64,000 nucleotides of DNA, taken from NCBI GenBank assembly GCA_951640165.1, contig OX621260.1:15022001-15086000 (forward strand). The letters are read 5' to 3'. Position numbers and translations under genes: made by a program. Positions within the stretch are counted from its first letter, which is position 1. Each line of letters begins with the position of its first letter. This document shows positions 22,052-32,935 of this stretch, in pieces. Source of the stretch: Pseudoips prasinana. Taxonomy: Eukaryota; Arthropoda; Insecta; Lepidoptera; Nolidae. Below the pieces are notes generated by a model. That model did no database searches. It was not told the DNA's origin and worked only from the letters and a program-made list of their open reading frames with translations.

Positions 22052-22060
22052 ATTTGCAAA

Positions 22061-22780
22061 AAGTTTACAAAGTATTCGTTATTAATTGATTTTTCAATTC
22101 GTTTATGGTCCAGAACCGCAAAAAAAATATAAAACCCAAAAAGAAGTTTAAAAAACAGACAAAAAGTTCATAGCGCAAAAATGTATGTTATGGTGATTTG
22201 AACACACGACCTCATTGCATTAGACACGTATTTTTCTTACTTTGCTACGGTCTCATGTATGTTGTGGTTCAAAATAAGGCACCGTTAAAGTAAAATTATC
22301 TAGCATGCAGCTTTTGATCACCCAGATGACCATTTATGGTAATGTTCACGTCGCGTCGCGCACTGTACGATGAGTCACACTGAGTCACTTTCTCACAGCA
22401 CAAAGTAGATTATATTATTATTTTGATTGTTTTTACTGTTTATTGGCACACTATTTGCTTTAGTACAATACTGCTTTGATATTATTCACACTCACATGTA
22501 TACCTTTTAATTAGTTCACTTTCGTCGATAAATACTCATATTTGTAATTTATAAAAAATATTTTAACGGAGCTATCACTATTTGTGTGCGGTCAGCTGCG
22601 ACGCGCGCGCGGTATCGTATAGACACTTTAGAACTTTGTGAGGATTCTTTGTGAGGAATCTCTTTAACTGTCTTAGATCCCGCAAGGAATTTAATAAAAA
22701 AGAAACAGGGAGGAGTTAAACAGCGGCTAATATCAACAGAGACTAGCCAACTACGCAAGTTATAATTTATTTGCTAGATA
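22061..22780. other. LINE 5' flank, no gene seen
   Basis: Includes a tRNA-like segment with GATTTGAACACACGACC at 22197-22214 and a GC-rich patch GCGACGCGCGCGCGG near 22597. A 65-bp block at 22650-22715 (AACTGTCTTAGATCCCGCAA) recurs at 24793-24850. It may be the 5' UTR of the LINE at 17.7-22.1 kb. Confidence 0.35.
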
Positions 22781-23050
22781 ATATATTATGTTTATTTTTG
22801 TAATAGACATGATTAAGCTAATTTATTTGAGTTATTGTCAAAATGGTTATTTGAGGTTTTTAAATACTAGTTTTAAATACATAGATATAGGTAATACATA
22901 ATACAGTTAACAAGGTCTTGTCTGGTTGTCAAGGAACGGTTCTGTCTCTATTGGAGTTAAGAATACAATATGATTATTATGACGGACCTTATGTATATAG
23001 CGATGGTTGCGCTTTAATGCTATCACTTAATCCAATGCTCCCAAACTGAG
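22781..23050 (+). repeat. LINE 3'-UTR fragment, first of two
   Basis: GGTTGCGCTTTAATGCTA and ATTATTATGACGGACCTTAT recur at 25640-25890 in the same orientation. No coding content. Probably the same LINE family's 3' UTR inserted twice. Confidence 0.4.
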
Positions 23051-23212
23051 AAGACCCACAGAGAAGACGGCACAGAGCACCCAAGCGACACGAACTCATC
23101 TAAATCGGTTTCAACACGGCCCAGCGAAACATACATTATTTAGTAAGTGAAAACTTAATCGGTGTTTAAGTAAAATAAAATTTGTATGGGATTATTCTAC
23201 AATCCTACTAAT

Positions 23213-23358
23213 ATTATAAATGCGCAAGTTCGTGAGTCGTCGCAAAATCTACGGAACTGATTTTGATGAAACTTTGTAGTAATATAGCTTATATTATTAT
23301 TATATTCGAATAACAAATAGGTTATAATGCGGGTGTCACGGCGGGGAGGCGCAGCTAG
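23213..23358 (+). mobile_element. Short Helitron, family 2 (Lep1-like)
   Basis: Starts TCCTACTAATATTATAAATG and ends with a GC-rich stretch plus GCAGCTAG before T, as required for a Helitron. At 146 bp it has no coding capacity. The resemblance to lepidopteran Lep1 Helitrons is from memory of their ends. Confidence 0.65.
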
Positions 23359-23572
23359 TTTGCTTTTAAATAGCGTTGCTAATCAGTTTTGCATATATTG
23401 CTAAAAAGACATAAATGTGTTTTGCACATATGCATCCTATACAATGTCCTTAAATCTAGTTTCTTAAGCTTCATATTTCCATAAAATTTACGGCCTAATT
23501 GTGAGCTTGACAAGTACAAGTATCCGTTAATACATAAGAACAGACATAAGTGATATCGGGTCACTCTCATGA

Positions 23573-23798
23573 TCCGATGGGACGACTAGCCACACGGCTG
23601 TAAAGAGGTCATGAACAGGACCGACGGCTTCACGTGCTCTACGAGACAAGAGGGTGTAATACCGCCAACTCCCAGACTGACTGATACTGAGAAATTTCTT
23701 TTACGGAAAAACGCCTAAATTGCTTATCACTCGACCCCTGGATTTGAACCTAGGACCTCATTATCTACGGTTGAACACGCTACCGTTAGACCCCTATT
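23573..23798 (-). mobile_element. tRNA-derived SINE, family B
   Basis: Minus-strand copy. The degenerate B box is at 23745 (GGTTCAAATCCAGGG read minus) and the body has TCTGGGAGTTGGCGG. The 3' tail with CGCGCAGATGG is missing. Confidence 0.65.
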
Positions 23799-23814
23799 CA
23801 ATGTCCTTATATAC

Positions 23815-24286
23815 AACATGTAACGTAATTAACGCACACCCTCAAACAGTCCAATTAGAATATTATGTTGTAATCATAATACATACACGGAATTTTTTAT
23901 TTAACATGTATATGCATTGTTATTTACTAAATTAGTTTCTTGGAATAAAGTTTATTTTCTTTATTTTGTATTGAATTATGAACTTCGAATGAATACAAAT
24001 AAAATTGCGATTTTTAAAGTCTTATTACTTTGACTTACGGTCCATTTCAATTTGTTTTGACTGTACAGGGTTAATATAACAATAATTTCCGTAGTATTAG
24101 TTATTTTGGAATAAAAATTACCTATATTAAAAATGATATAAATCGATTCAGTAAACGATTCTGAACTATTTACAGGAAGTGCGTTAATTAAGTTACATGT
24201 TGTATAGTTTCATAAGCTTCATATTTCAATAAAATTTACGGCTTAACTGTGATATTGACAAGTACAAATGTCCATTAATACATAAG
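23815..24286. repeat. Inverted and direct repeat assembly
   Basis: CAACATGTAACGTAATTAAC at 23815 pairs with GTTAATTAAGTTACATGTTG at 24183, giving 24-bp arms with one mismatch. Directly after the right arm, 24213-24286 repeats 23467-23540 (AAGCTTCATATTTCC) in the same orientation. No gene is seen between 23800 and 24480. Confidence 0.55.
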
Positions 24287-24479
24287 TGCTGAATAAATTA
24301 CTTCATTTCAATTCATTACGGTTAAATACAATACCATTAGACGAAGAGCAGTCACTCCCTATGAGTCATAAAACTGTACTGATGATCATAATTTGTAGGA
24401 CAATTGATCAAAGAGCTCGTCAGACGGTACTCAGACCCAATTAAATTGATTTAGAAATGCGGAAGAATGCGATGTAGGT

Positions 24480-24680
24480 ACTTTGATATTTAATCTTCAT
24501 GTCGTGTTCGTTCATTTGATAATATCAACTTCATTAATGGTTACACAAGCATTCTTCAGGCGGCGTACAATGCCGCCGCTTGACTTACTTATCGTATGGG
24601 TAGTGGTTACCCTAGTGTTAGAGATGCTCAAGCGGCACAGTAGGCCCCTGACATGGCTTAGCGACTGTTTTTTTTAATCG
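24480..24680. other. Unclassified interspersed segment
   Basis: A 64-codon plus-strand frame spans GCGGCGTACAATGCCGCCGC, a near palindrome. The segment looks like a dispersed repeat, not an exon: it has no initiator context or splice signals. Confidence 0.3.
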
Positions 24681-24687
24681 GAAATAC

Positions 24688-24783
24688 TCCCTCCCTCTTA
24701 CCCACCACTACAACTCCTGTAAGTCAGGATCAACAGTGGCACACAATGAAATGACACTGAGCGGTGAGGCTCAGGCATGACCC
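24688..24783 (-). repeat. Interspersed repeat H
   Basis: CTCCCTCTTACCCACCACTA to GTGAGGCTCAGGCATG, parallel to 17588-17683 and inverse to 12853-12960. The 22650-like block at 24793-24850 follows it. Confidence 0.45.
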
Positions 24784-25120
24784 AGAGAATCGCTTTAACT
24801 GTCTGGGATCCCGCAACGAATTTAATCAGAAAGAAACAAGAAGGAGTTAGAAAGTGTATAGTTCCACTTCCCTCCAAAGCAAAGCGGGAGACAGAATTAT
24901 ATATTGCTTAACTACTGTTGTCTATAGACTACAACCGGGACCGACAGCTTTACGTGAACTCCGAAGCACAGAGACGGTCAGAAATTAAACCATTTGGTAG
25001 TCACCCATCTATGGAATGACCGCGAGCCTAGTCGCTTAAACTCGCCGATCGCTTACGGACCGTTGGGAGTATCTAGCTATGAGCGCGCTTGACTAATTTT
25101 GTCAAAAGTGTAATAACTAC

Positions 25121-25383
25121 TCTAGCCGTGTGGTATCTGGCTGAGAAAGAATAACAGGGCCACCCCATACCATCCCGTGGGTGTCGTAAAAGGCGACTAA
25201 CGGATACAGCAGGTAGTCCAGCAGCAGCGTCTCCTGTGTACTAGCTACCACCTAACTGCTGTCGCCAACTCGCATGCCAAGCGCTGTGACTACGGCAAAT
25301 CCCTCCAAAAGGCAACGTAATAGAAACCTTTGGCGGAGACCTATGTCCAGCAGTGGACAATGTCAGGCTGATGATGCTGTAAC
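25121..25383 (+). mobile_element. RTE-tailed SINE-like retroposon
   Basis: ATCCCGTGGGTGTCGTAAAA near 25165, then CCTATGTCCAGCAGTGGACA and a GATGATG tail. The tail equals the 3' end of RTE LINEs, so mobilisation by RTE is likely. A second copy is at 54018-54262. Confidence 0.6.
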
Positions 25384-25421
25384 AACTAGTCATAGGAATA
25401 AAAAAACAAAGTATTAATATT

Positions 25422-25526
25422 GGTTAGCGTGGTTGGTAGATACTTAACACGCCGCAAATTGTGGGTTCGAGTACTACTCAGGACGGATATTTGTGTGCAT
25501 GAACATGTCTGTTTGTCCTGAGTCTT
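25422..25526 (+). mobile_element. tRNA-derived SINE A, head only
   Basis: GTTAGCGTGGTTGGTAGATA, a damaged B box (GGTTCGAGTACTA) and GAACATGTCTGTTTGTCC. Truncated at its 3' side by an A-rich segment. Confidence 0.65.
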
Positions 25527-25549
25527 TTGTTTTTAAATAAATAAAATAA

Positions 25550-25735
25550 ATAATAAATAAAAAAGGTTTTTATTCACGTAGACTTTAAAAAAGCGCTTGT
25601 AAATAGTCAGAACATGTTTGTAGTAATATAGTTGTATACATTATTATTTCTAGTAACATAGATATTTAGGTACACATTGTATGAAAACATTTATAAAATT
25701 TATTTTATTATAGCAATAATATTTAGCTAGCTCGT
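25550..25735 (-). repeat. LINE 3' end, minus copy
   Basis: Reverse complement of the LINE end at 8640-8745, from TTTTTATTCACGTAGACTTT to the TATTTAGGTACAC block. No protein-coding part is left. Confidence 0.45.
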
Positions 25736-25927
25736 ATCAAGTTATTGTCAAGAGATTATGTTTAATTATCTAGTTTAAATCTAATATTTTTACTACATAT
25801 TGTCAATGGTTCTGTTTATATTAAGGTATTATTATTATTACGGACCTTGTGTTAATAACGACGGTCGCGCTTTAATGCTACCACCGGATCCAAGTCTAGA
25901 GTGTAATTCTCTATATAGAGAATTATT

Positions 25928-26111
25928 GAAACCAGATAACTGATTTACTACATATGTTACTTTTCTTCGGTAATTACCTTCATACTTAAATAAGTAGTTA
26001 TGTAGGTATTTACAAAAGAAAAGTAGTATATATGTAGTAAACCAATCATCTGGATTCCATATTACAAGCTCTGTTTAGTTTGGGATCAGATGGCCGGGTG
26101 AGGAATAATGT
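25928..26111. repeat. Head-to-head pair of SINE A tails
   Basis: 25928-25990 is a minus-oriented SINE A tail (ACCAGATAACTGATTTACTA) and 26000-26111 a plus-oriented one (TTTGGGATCAGATGGCC). Together they form a natural inverted repeat with arms of about 60 bp. Confidence 0.6.
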
Positions 26112-26327
26112 TATGATAAGATAAGATAAGAAATTTTATTTGCTTAAACATGTGTATGCATACAGAATTTAAATAAATACATGCCTGCAAGATCTTAGAA
26201 TAAAAGTGACTCACTACATGTCTGCCATTTTCCATGGCGTGCAAATATCATAGGTATTACACAAGGATTACTAAATACATATAATCTATTATATTATTAT
26301 TAAGTACTACGAATTAATATATAGGTA

Positions 26328-26462
26328 CAGACGCCAGCACATCAAGCTACCCCAATCTGTCAAATTTCCCCAATTGAAAGTGAACCTTATGCTTATGTGA
26401 TAATATTGAAAATCTATAAAAGAAATTTGACAGATTGTGGTAGCTTGATGAGCTGGCGTCTG
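26328..26462 (+). mobile_element. 135-bp MITE, TA-flanked, copy 1
   Basis: Termini CAGACGCCAGCACATCAAGC and its inverse, extending about 40 bp through CCCCAATCTGTCAAATT. Flanking TA at 26326-26327 and 26463-26464. Same length and ends as 60965 and 62973, so a Tc1/mariner-type MITE family. Confidence 0.85.
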
Positions 26463-26689
26463 TACATAAAATAACACCAATATCGTTAATAATAAAATAA
26501 AAATAAAAAAGCCTTTTATTCCATGCACATTTAAAAAAAACATTTAGTTACACAATAAGGATTTATAGTTTGACATTCATTATATACTACTAGCAGGGAA
26601 AATTAATAAAGTGTTAGTGAAAAAAAATATATAATAAGTGATTAATATATTGCTAGCAGTTAGGTAAGTATGTTAATTAATAAAAGTTT

Positions 26690-27115
26690 TTTCATAGACC
26701 CTTCTCAGGTGAAGGCCTCCTCCAAAGATTTTCATTTTTATCTACTCTTGGCAGTTAGTATCCAGATAGTTCCTGCGATCTATTTTATATCATCCTCCCA
26801 TCTCATGTAGGGGCGCCCTGCTCGGCGTTTGCCAGGTGGGCCTTTCCATGTGGTTACATTTACGGTCCACCTCTTATCGTCGAGACGAGCGACATGACCG
26901 GCCCATCTAACTTTTAGTGTTTGGGCGTAAGTCAGCACGTCTATTGGCTTCGTGTAATTCCTTATTTTTGTGTGACGTATTTTATGTATTATCTTTATAT
27001 TCAACATACTACGTTCCATTCCTTTCTGACACGAGCTAATTTTGTTTTTAATTCGTTGAGTAAATTTCCACGTCTGGCAGCCATACGTTAGAGAAGGCAG
27101 GATGCATGAGTCCAT
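26690..27115 (-). pseudogene. RTE-type LINE C-terminal fragment
   Basis: A minus frame of 111 codons: L-T-Y-G-C-Q-T-W-K-F-T, the G-M-E-R-S-M-L block, V-R-W-A-G-H-V-A-R and G-R-P-Y-M-R-W-E-D-D-I. This is a different RTE lineage from that at 41 kb. AT-rich sequence with no gene follows to 27540. Confidence 0.7.
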
Positions 27116-27543
27116 AATTTTCTTTTTAAGCTTTATCTACATATTACTTTTAAATACCAATATCGTTATATATTATTAATCTTATTTTTTTACATTCAAT
27201 TACTTACATATTCACATTATCAAATTATTTATATTTCATTATTATTATAATCCAAATTAATGATTACAATGAATATATATTTATTATTTTAATTATATTT
27301 AATAACATTCAATTATAATAATATTATTCACATAGGCATATTACAAAAACCTTAATTACGACAATGTTAGTTCTTATACCTACTTATTTATATTTTACAA
27401 TCACGGGGTAATTTAAAAATTCCTTAATACTGTAATAGGCTTTCTGTGCCAAAAACAATTTCATGTCATATTCAATGTTCATTGTCCTAGGATATTATTT
27501 GTGTCAGACATAGGTCCGTATAGTCTTAGTGCAAAATTTCTTA
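27116..27543. other. AT-rich stretch, nothing recognised
   Basis: Low-complexity A/T sequence with many ATTATTA runs. No open frame, hairpin or repeat end could be supported. Confidence 0.4.
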
Positions 27544-27602
27544 TTCTATGTTATTAACAATATTATTATATTAGTAACAAGAAGAAGGTTTTTTCGTATC
27601 TA

Positions 27603-27921
27603 TCTATACATATAATAAAATCGTAGGAAAGTTGAAACTGTACATTGAATATTTTTTTTAAAAGGATAAGGGGCGTGAACTGCAATCGATATCGAAGCCA
27701 AAAACATAGTTTTTAGAATTTTATCTGTGTGTCTGTTTGTCTGTATGTATGTCCAGGCTAAACTCAAAAAGTACTTCATGGATTTACTTCAAATTTTGCT
27801 TGAATATTACTAAGAGGTCGGGTCAACATATAGGCTACATATTATCACGCTATAACCTACGGGGGAGGAGCTATGTTAATTTATGAAATTTAACGCGGGT
27901 AAAACCGCGGGGCACAGCTAG
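27603..27921 (+). mobile_element. Helitron family 1, complete copy
   Basis: Begins TCTATACATATAATAAAA after an A and ends with hairpin GCGGGTAAAACCGCGG, 9 bases, then CTAG before a T. About 319 bp with no helicase coding. This is the reference copy for the family in the window. Confidence 0.78.
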
Positions 27922-28069
27922 TATATTATATATCATTTTACACACTTATATTTTCCTATCTTCCAAATCTCCTCTTGCAGGTCTATTGGAAGAGTTTTCT
28001 TTAGAAATAAGTATACCTTTGTGCAATGTCATCTCTTGTATTTTATTCTTTCTTACTTTTATATTTTTA

Positions 28070-28346
28070 CTAGCTGTGCCCCGCGGTATTACCCGCATTA
28101 AATTTTATAAATTATCACAGCTCCTTCCCCGTAGGTGATAGCGTGATAATATGTAGCCATGTAGTAAATCCATGCAGTAGGTACTTTTTGAGTTTAGCCC
28201 GGACATACATACAGACAAACAGACAAAAATTCTAAAAACTATATTCTTGGCTTCGATATCGATTGTAGATCACGCCCCAAGTATCTTCTAAAAAATATAT
28301 TCAATGTACAGTTTTGACTTTCCTACGATTTTATTATATGTATAGA
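28070..28346 (-). mobile_element. Helitron family 1, minus copy
   Basis: Minus strand: TCTATACATATAATAAAATC at the right end, terminal hairpin and CTAG at the left (CTAGCTGTGCCCCGCGG on plus). Slightly shorter than the 27603 copy by internal deletions. Confidence 0.75.
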
Positions 28347-28519
28347 TTCTATGTAATTAACAATATTATTATATAAGCAACAAGAAGAAGGTTTTTTTTG
28401 TATCATCCTACACACTCATATATTCCTATCTTCCAAAATCTCTTGGAAATAAGTAGTACCTTTGTGCAATGTCATGTCTGGTATTAAATTACTTCTTTCT
28501 TTTATATTTTTAGTGCGTA

Positions 28520-29360
28520 TATCAATTGAAATAAATAAACAAAATTAGAACTTATATATGTCATGTCTTATAATGCATGTTACTCCAGTGCCTCAGTATT
28601 GTATGTACTATCCATCCTGTTCGCAATTCTGTTCAGAATACTGTTTACGCTGCCATGCAACCTGAGAATTATTGAGGCGACACTGTGTCTAAGTGTAGCT
28701 TGGAAGCCATCTGTATTTTACTTCACTTTGATGTAAATTAATTTGAGTGTAAGTATATGACCTATTGAGTAGACCATTGGACGGTGGAGTCCAGTGGTCT
28801 CGAGTTCAAACCCAAGGCGCTCACCACTGACTTTTCGAAATCATGTGTGTATAAAATTAACTATCTCGTACTTAAGAGGGTGAAATAAACGTCTGGAAGA
28901 ATCATGTTGAAAATATCGTGTTGTCTTTCTTTATTTCTGCTTCTTAACTATCCAAGGGTTGTCTGGAAGAGATCGCTACCTGCAATAAGACCACATATTG
29001 TATAATTTCCTTGTGCTCTTTCCTATATTTTACTCTGTAATTGGTGTGCAATAAATAGTATTTAACTTATCTTTAACCTGCCTATCTGAGAGTCTCCAGA
29101 ATCTTCTTTATGGGCTGTGAAGTTTGCCAACTCGCACTAGGTTAGCGTGGTGAACTATGGCCTATGTCCTTTCATTGTGAGAGGGGGGCCTTGCCCTGCA
29201 GTGGGGCAGTAATCAATATAACGGTTATTATCGGATATTTTCAGTCTGCCTGAATTAAATACAGAAATACATGAAGTCTATAACTGTGAGCATGCCCGTT
29301 AGTCGTACGCTGTAAAGATACACGTATCCTCATCGTGCACTTAAGCATGAAAATAAATAT
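28520..29360. other. Repeat debris, no gene
   Basis: Contains a tRNA-like B-box sequence (GAGTTCAAACCCAAGG at 28803), a LINE-end-like GGGTTGTCTGGAAGAGATCG at 28947 and a retroposon tail with CCCTGCAGTGGGGCAGTAAT at 29190. No protein-coding signal. Confidence 0.4.
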
Positions 29361-29379
29361 ATAGTGAAAATAATATAGA

Positions 29380-30800
29380 AAACTTTAAAGCAGAAATCAG
29401 GAAAATCGACTGGTCCTTAATAATAACTGATACAAGCAAAGTAAATGATAACTATAACTCCTTTAATAAAGCTATAAGTAAGTTCTTGATATGTGTATCC
29501 CTAAAATAAAAATAAGATAAAAAAAATAAAGAAACACATGGCTAACCACAGGCCTCAGAATCTCATGTAAAAATAAACGACATCTAAAATTATTGAAAAC
29601 AGTAGAAGAAGTAGTAGAAGTAGAAAACCCCATTCTAGATAAGCATTATATAACCTACGAAAAACTCCTCAAGAAAACAGTTCACAATGCAAAAAAATTA
29701 AACTATATAAACCAAGAGAAAAGATCCAAAAACATACTAAAAACAATGTGGAAAATCGTTAAAGAACGGACCAATAAACTGCCAAAATCAAATAGGCAAA
29801 ACATCAAATTAAAAATAATCGATTCCCTCGTTGAGGATCCATTGAACGTAGCTACCACTATCAAACAATTTCTTTGTATCGGTGGGCAATAATACTGTTT
29901 AAAGTCCAGCGATGCAGACGCTCGGTAGACCAGTCCTAATACCAGCAGAGAATTCAATATACCTACAACTAGCAACTCCGTGTGAAATTCTTGATATTAT
30001 AAACAATCTAAAGAACAAAATAAGCTATGGTTTTGATGAATTACCCCCAATTCTCGTAAAAAAAATGTGCCAATGAACTCTACTTACCGTTAACTATTAT
30101 TATAAACCTATCTATAACTGAAGGAGTTGTACCTGGCCTATTAAAATTTTCTAAAATAAAAACTATTTATAAAAAAGGAGACAAGACCGACACCAATAAC
30201 TACCGACCCATAGCCCTATTACCGACATTTGCTAAAATATTAGAAACTGTAATATCAAGGAGACTGACGTCCTTCGGTGAGAAATACAATATAATAGATG
30301 ATAGCCAAAATGGATTCCGAAGAAACCGTTCCACAACATCAGCTGCTTACAAATATATTCATGAAATATTAAATGCTCTAAATAATAAGAAATATGCAAT
30401 CGGCTTACTACTAGACATGAGTGAAGCATATAACCGAGTGTCCCACAAAATTTTACTAAATAAACTTAACGAGATAGGTGTTAGAAGGATAGCTCTAGAT
30501 TGGTTCAAATAGTATCTGAATAACCGTAAACAATATGTAGAATTGGACTACTATGATTCAAACACAAAGAAAAATGATTATCATAAATTCGCAAACAGCA
30601 GAAGTCAATGGGTCCATTCCTCAAGGAAGTGTCCTGGGGTGTTTACTGTTTCTCATATACATTAACAACCTTCCAAAGATACTAAAATCAACTAGTGTGC
30701 TCTTTGCAGATGACTTATCAGTCATATTTTGAAGTATTAACGAAACAGAGGCTAATAATGAATTAACTAACACATCAGTATCAATTAATCAATGGATAGA
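29380..30800 (+). pseudogene. LINE reverse transcriptase, first half
   Basis: Plus frames show an endonuclease-RT linker (29593-29890), N-Y-R-P-I-A-L-L near 30200, S-Q-N-G-F-R-R-N-R-S-T near 30300, and L-L-L-D-M-S-E-A-Y-N-R-V near 30410, where the usual K-A-F-D has become E-A-Y-N. F-A-D-D reads as F-A-D-D-L near 30710. Loss of the first catalytic aspartate plus stops makes it dead. Confidence 0.65.
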
Positions 30801-31133
30801 ATAATAAAAAAAATAATAATAATAAATGGTTTATTTATTTATCACTTAATGCACAATAAATTGTACAAAGGCGGACTTAATGCCCTAGGCATTTTCTGCC
30901 CGTCAACCTTAGGGTGGTGCAGAGAGAGCATGGTAGGTGCACAGATCGTAAAGTAAAGATTAATGGTAAAAAAAACAGGATTATACAATACTATATAAAA
31001 ATATATAAAAATATATTGTATAGTATAATGAAATGAAATAATGAAATTTATTCAGCACTTGGGTATTTACATACACTTGTACTTGTCAAGCTCACATTGT
31101 ATTACATAAACACAGTTTAAAACAGTAATTAAA

Positions 31134-31134
<1 letters not shown>

Positions 31135-31168
<34 letters not shown>
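31135..31168. repeat. TA microsatellite
   Basis: About 17 uninterrupted TA units within the 3' flank of a LINE fragment. Confidence 0.9.
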
Positions 31169-31172
<4 letters not shown>

Positions 31173-31217
31173 ACTATACTATTCAATCCGATCATGTAAT
31201 CATACATTTATAATCAA

Positions 31218-31430
31218 CGCGTTTCTGCTAAGAATTTCCGAAGGATATGCTCTCGAACTTTCCTTTTAAATGTGAAGCGACTCTTGGCCATCCTGATTTC
31301 GAGAGGTAATGCATTCCACTGTAGAATAGATTCTACAAAGAAAGAAGAGTGAAGGAAGTCAGAGCGGTGAGATGGACATTGAAGGAGACGATTGTGGATG
31401 AGCGAAGATTTTTACTGTGGTTGGTAAAGA
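31218..31430 (-). pseudogene. LINE C-terminal fragment, separate family
   Basis: The minus frame reads S-L-I-H-N-R-L-L-Q-C-P-S-H-R-S-D, then I-L-Q-W-N-A-L-P-L-E-I-R and F-K-R-K-V-R-E-H-I-L, ending at TGA 31218. The W-N-x-L-P block is the classic tail of Jockey-superfamily reverse transcriptases. Its 3' UTR runs left, with a TA microsatellite. Confidence 0.65.
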
Positions 31431-31982
31431 GATATTGAAAGTGGGAAGATAAGTAAGGTTTATTAGCAGCCAATAGTACAACGGTTTGGTATTTTAACAT
31501 TAAGTTATAAGTTAATTTTTTTAACTTAGAATATCAGACAAAATAATATAACAAAATAGTAATTAAAAGAAAAACAAGGAAAATGTACCAAACAGATATT
31601 GTCTAAACTAAATTTCGGCTATACAAGTAGTAGATAGAGTTGCCCCTGACTCCCAAACTAGGAGAGATCCTGTGTGTTGAGTCAATCAGTGGTTCTTCGC
31701 TTTGACTACAAATAAAGCGAGATTTTATACAAATTAAGTTTACGTGTGTATAGAGTTATATTAATAACATAATCTGTGGCGTATGAAAGTTTTTTGTCGG
31801 TTTGTGTGTGTGCGCGTTTGCGTGGGTGTGTATGCGTGCTGAGTGTGTGTGTGGGTGTGTCTGTGTGATTTGTGAGTGACTACTTACGTGTGGAAGAGTT
31901 TGATGGGTATAATTAATTGGAAATAAGTAATTCAGCTTCATCGTAATTGAGTGTTAAGAGCCATTTGAAGAGCGTTTTCTTA

Positions 31983-32932
31983 CGCCCGAAATTAATAAAC
32001 GATCCGCAATCTGTCAGTCAGCCCTATCTCTAGATTAGCTCTATCGCTATCTTGATCTTTACCTGCGTGACAATAACCAAACATATTAATCCATCCATTT
32101 TTTGCCCAGAGATTGGGGTGCGATCTTTTCCCTCTGCAGCGTTCCGTTTTATGCAGAACTCGGTAACTCAGGACACAATTATACCATTTAATTTAAGAAG
32201 AAAATTTATATTTAAATATATTAACGATAAGTCATCAATACTGACTTATTTATAGCTAGGTTTTACTAGACGACTAGGGTATATAATAATAAAATGAAAC
32301 TTAATAGGTCAAACATTATGTTTTGGTGGAACGGAACGTATCTAAATTTGACAAGCATAACGAATCGGATCAAAAACAAAAAAGCAGTAAGTTGGTTGTT
32401 TGTTTTTGTTGCAAAGCATTTATAACTAATATACAAATAATTACTTATTAATAAATATAATACCTATAATGGATTCTGATATGATAAGCAATAATTTTAT
32501 TATTGATTTCTGTGTTTGTTTTGCAAATAATTTAAACAGTGACGTGAAGTGGTTGCCGTCTATTTTGTAATCAAAAAAAAATTCTTATTATTTATATGCA
32601 AAGCTATTTTGGAATATAATGAACTATTTCACCAATTTTATCTTTAGAACCAATTGTCAATCCACCGAATTTCTAGGATTGCAACTTTAGATTGTTTTGG
32701 CTATCTAAGCTTATGTCAAAATTAATGGATTGGTTATTGGCACGTGCAACCTGTCATTTTAGTACAGAGGCCTATCTTTTTCTATGATCCGTCCTCCCAA
32801 AGATCGCTCGTTCGGAAAGATTGCTTTTTCAATCTGTGGATGCTTTATTGGCACGGTTTAATAGACAAATGGATCGAAATTGCTATCGTAGATAGCATAA
32901 AATGGATTAGGATCGTTTATTAATTTCGGGCG
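31983..32932. mobile_element. 950-bp TTA-flanked DNA transposon, non-autonomous
   Basis: Perfect 23-bp terminal inverted repeats starting CGCCCGAAATTAATAAACG, flanked by TTA at 31980-31982 and 32933-32935. Removing the element and one TTA restores the LINE reading frame exactly. A TTA duplication is typical of PIF/Harbinger elements. The interior has no transposase or long open frame. Confidence 0.85.
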
Positions 32933-32935
32933 TTA

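Larger units (their letters stand above)
17687..22060 (-). mobile_element. Nearly full-length CR1-like LINE, decayed
   Basis: A minus-strand element of about 4.4 kb with both ORFs. ORF1 (22051-20772) overlaps the start of ORF2 (20788) by 17 bases, then endonuclease, reverse transcriptase and C-terminus run to a stop near 17889, and the 3' end is a GATAAA repeat at 17683-17702. An ORF1 with an esterase-like domain is described for CR1-type LINEs, which supports the clade. Several frameshifts and stops in both ORFs make it inactive. Sequence up to about 22780 may be its 5' UTR. Confidence 0.82.
27544..28512 (+). repeat. Tandem duplication split by two Helitrons
   Basis: Host unit 27544-27602 plus 27923-28068 is repeated at 28347-28512, sharing ACAAGAAGAAGGTTTTTT and CCTTTGTGCAATGTCAT. 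The first unit is interrupted by a plus-strand Helitron, and a minus-strand Helitron sits exactly between the two units. Confidence 0.75.

Noticed and set aside
24483..24677. 64-codon frame with hydrophobic start resembling a membrane protein
   Set aside because: Lies across repeat-like sequence with a near palindrome and no splice or start support.
31756..31941. His/Thr-rich 61-codon minus frame
   Set aside because: Produced by a GT/CA-rich tract in a LINE 3' UTR.
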